In this document: piece after piece, positions 63,840 through 64,000 of the stretch
Layout of the letters: each line of letters begins with the position of its first letter
How positions within the stretch are numbered: the stretch's first letter is position 1
From: Bacteroidales bacterium
Lineage (GTDB): Bacteria; Bacteroidota; Bacteroidia; Bacteroidales; Lentimicrobiaceae
Assembly: GCA_016705005.1 (NCBI GenBank)
Contig: JADIZB010000041.1
Coordinates: 1 to 64,000 of the forward strand
DNA: 64,000 nucleotides
Reading direction: 5' to 3'
Program-made: the position numbers and the translations under genes
The notes under the pieces: generated by a model
Databases searched by the model: none
What the model was told of the DNA's origin: nothing
What the model saw: only the letters and a program-made list of their open reading frames with translations

Positions 63840-64000
63840 AAGGTCTGTATAAGATGGAAAGATTTGTCAAAGAGTCCTCATTGATTGTTATTATTGGTTC
63901 AAGACTATTGTTTTTCCTTGATGAGTTTACTAATTCAATAAAATCAATTGGTACTCCATTTAAATGTCGACAATATGAAGTCAATATTATTCCAGACATA
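63811..64000 (-). CDS. Partial CDS at window edge
   Basis: An open frame of at least 62 residues runs off the window edge and overlaps the barrel-like gene by 29 bases. It contains LNGVPIDFIELVNSSRKNNS. It may be the first part of the same gene, separated by a frameshift between 63839 and 63869, or an independent gene. Not resolvable here. Confidence 0.35.
   Translation of the reverse strand, partial: MSGIILTSYCRHLNGVPIDFIELVNSSRKNNSLEPIITINEDSLTNLSILYRPFDKFSPDYL

Noticed and set aside
1..64000. tRNA, rRNA or riboswitch genes
   Set aside because: No cloverleaf with TTCGA-type arm, no rRNA sequence and no known riboswitch core was visible, including in front of purC. A tRNAscan or Infernal run would settle this.

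Overview
The window reads as a chromosomal piece of a Bacteroidota organism, most likely a Bacteroidales/Marinilabiliales-type environmental anaerobe. The evidence is type IX secretion (T9SS) C-terminal sorting domains on two proteins, many lipoproteins and outer-membrane barrels, TAnnTTTG-type promoter motifs, a SusA-like neopullulanase, an ECF sigma factor next to a membrane-spanning anti-sigma protein, and short genes without clear Shine-Dalgarno sequences. No rRNA, tRNA, transposase, integrase or CRISPR array was seen.

Left part (0-6.8 kb): an accessory stretch of small minus-strand genes (secreted protein, beta-propeller lipoprotein, DUF1398 protein, DUF2975/HTH pair, Bro-N/Fic fusion) separated by arrays of a non-coding repeat of about 85-100 bp and by GGCAGTC hairpins. 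6.8-15 kb: a three-gene minus-strand operon coding for an exported papain-like protease with a DUF4384 tail and two exported WD40-caspase paralogues. This is the most coherent candidate for an uncharacterised system here. 15.4-18.9 kb: small envelope proteins and a GIY-YIG protein inside a cluster of REP-like palindromes. 18.9-25 kb: an Omp28-like T9SS cargo, a secreted PHP/BACON/dockerin-like protein and CinA.

25.4-29.9 kb: a sigma-factor operon: ECF sigma, an anti-sigma that appears to reach from cytoplasm to outer membrane, an LVIVD lipoprotein, an outer-membrane protein and a DUF6970 lipoprotein. 30-42.7 kb: mostly housekeeping and carbohydrate genes (universal stress protein, nucleoside phosphorylase, SirB1-like protein, C-GCAxxG-C-C protein, PurC, two GH13 enzymes, retropepsin-PDZ protein, GH25 lysozyme). 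43.2-49 kb: MalY/PatB lyase, a large S74 repeat protein, a GH47 mannosidase. 49.5-58 kb: small envelope proteins, a DHCW cupin, a membrane protein/HTH pair, RlmF and two chagasin-like (I42) cysteine-protease inhibitors.

Right end (58-64 kb): visibly AT-richer single genes on the minus strand (frameshifted TonB, small lipoprotein-like proteins, a large T9SS propeller protein). They are separated by imperfect inverted repeats that look like attC sites of a gene-cassette array; a similar element lies beside the propeller lipoprotein gene near 0.9-1.0 kb. Simple-sequence and palindromic repeats fill most longer intergenic gaps, and one gap (54.34-54.46 kb) carries homopolymer runs that may be an assembly artefact.
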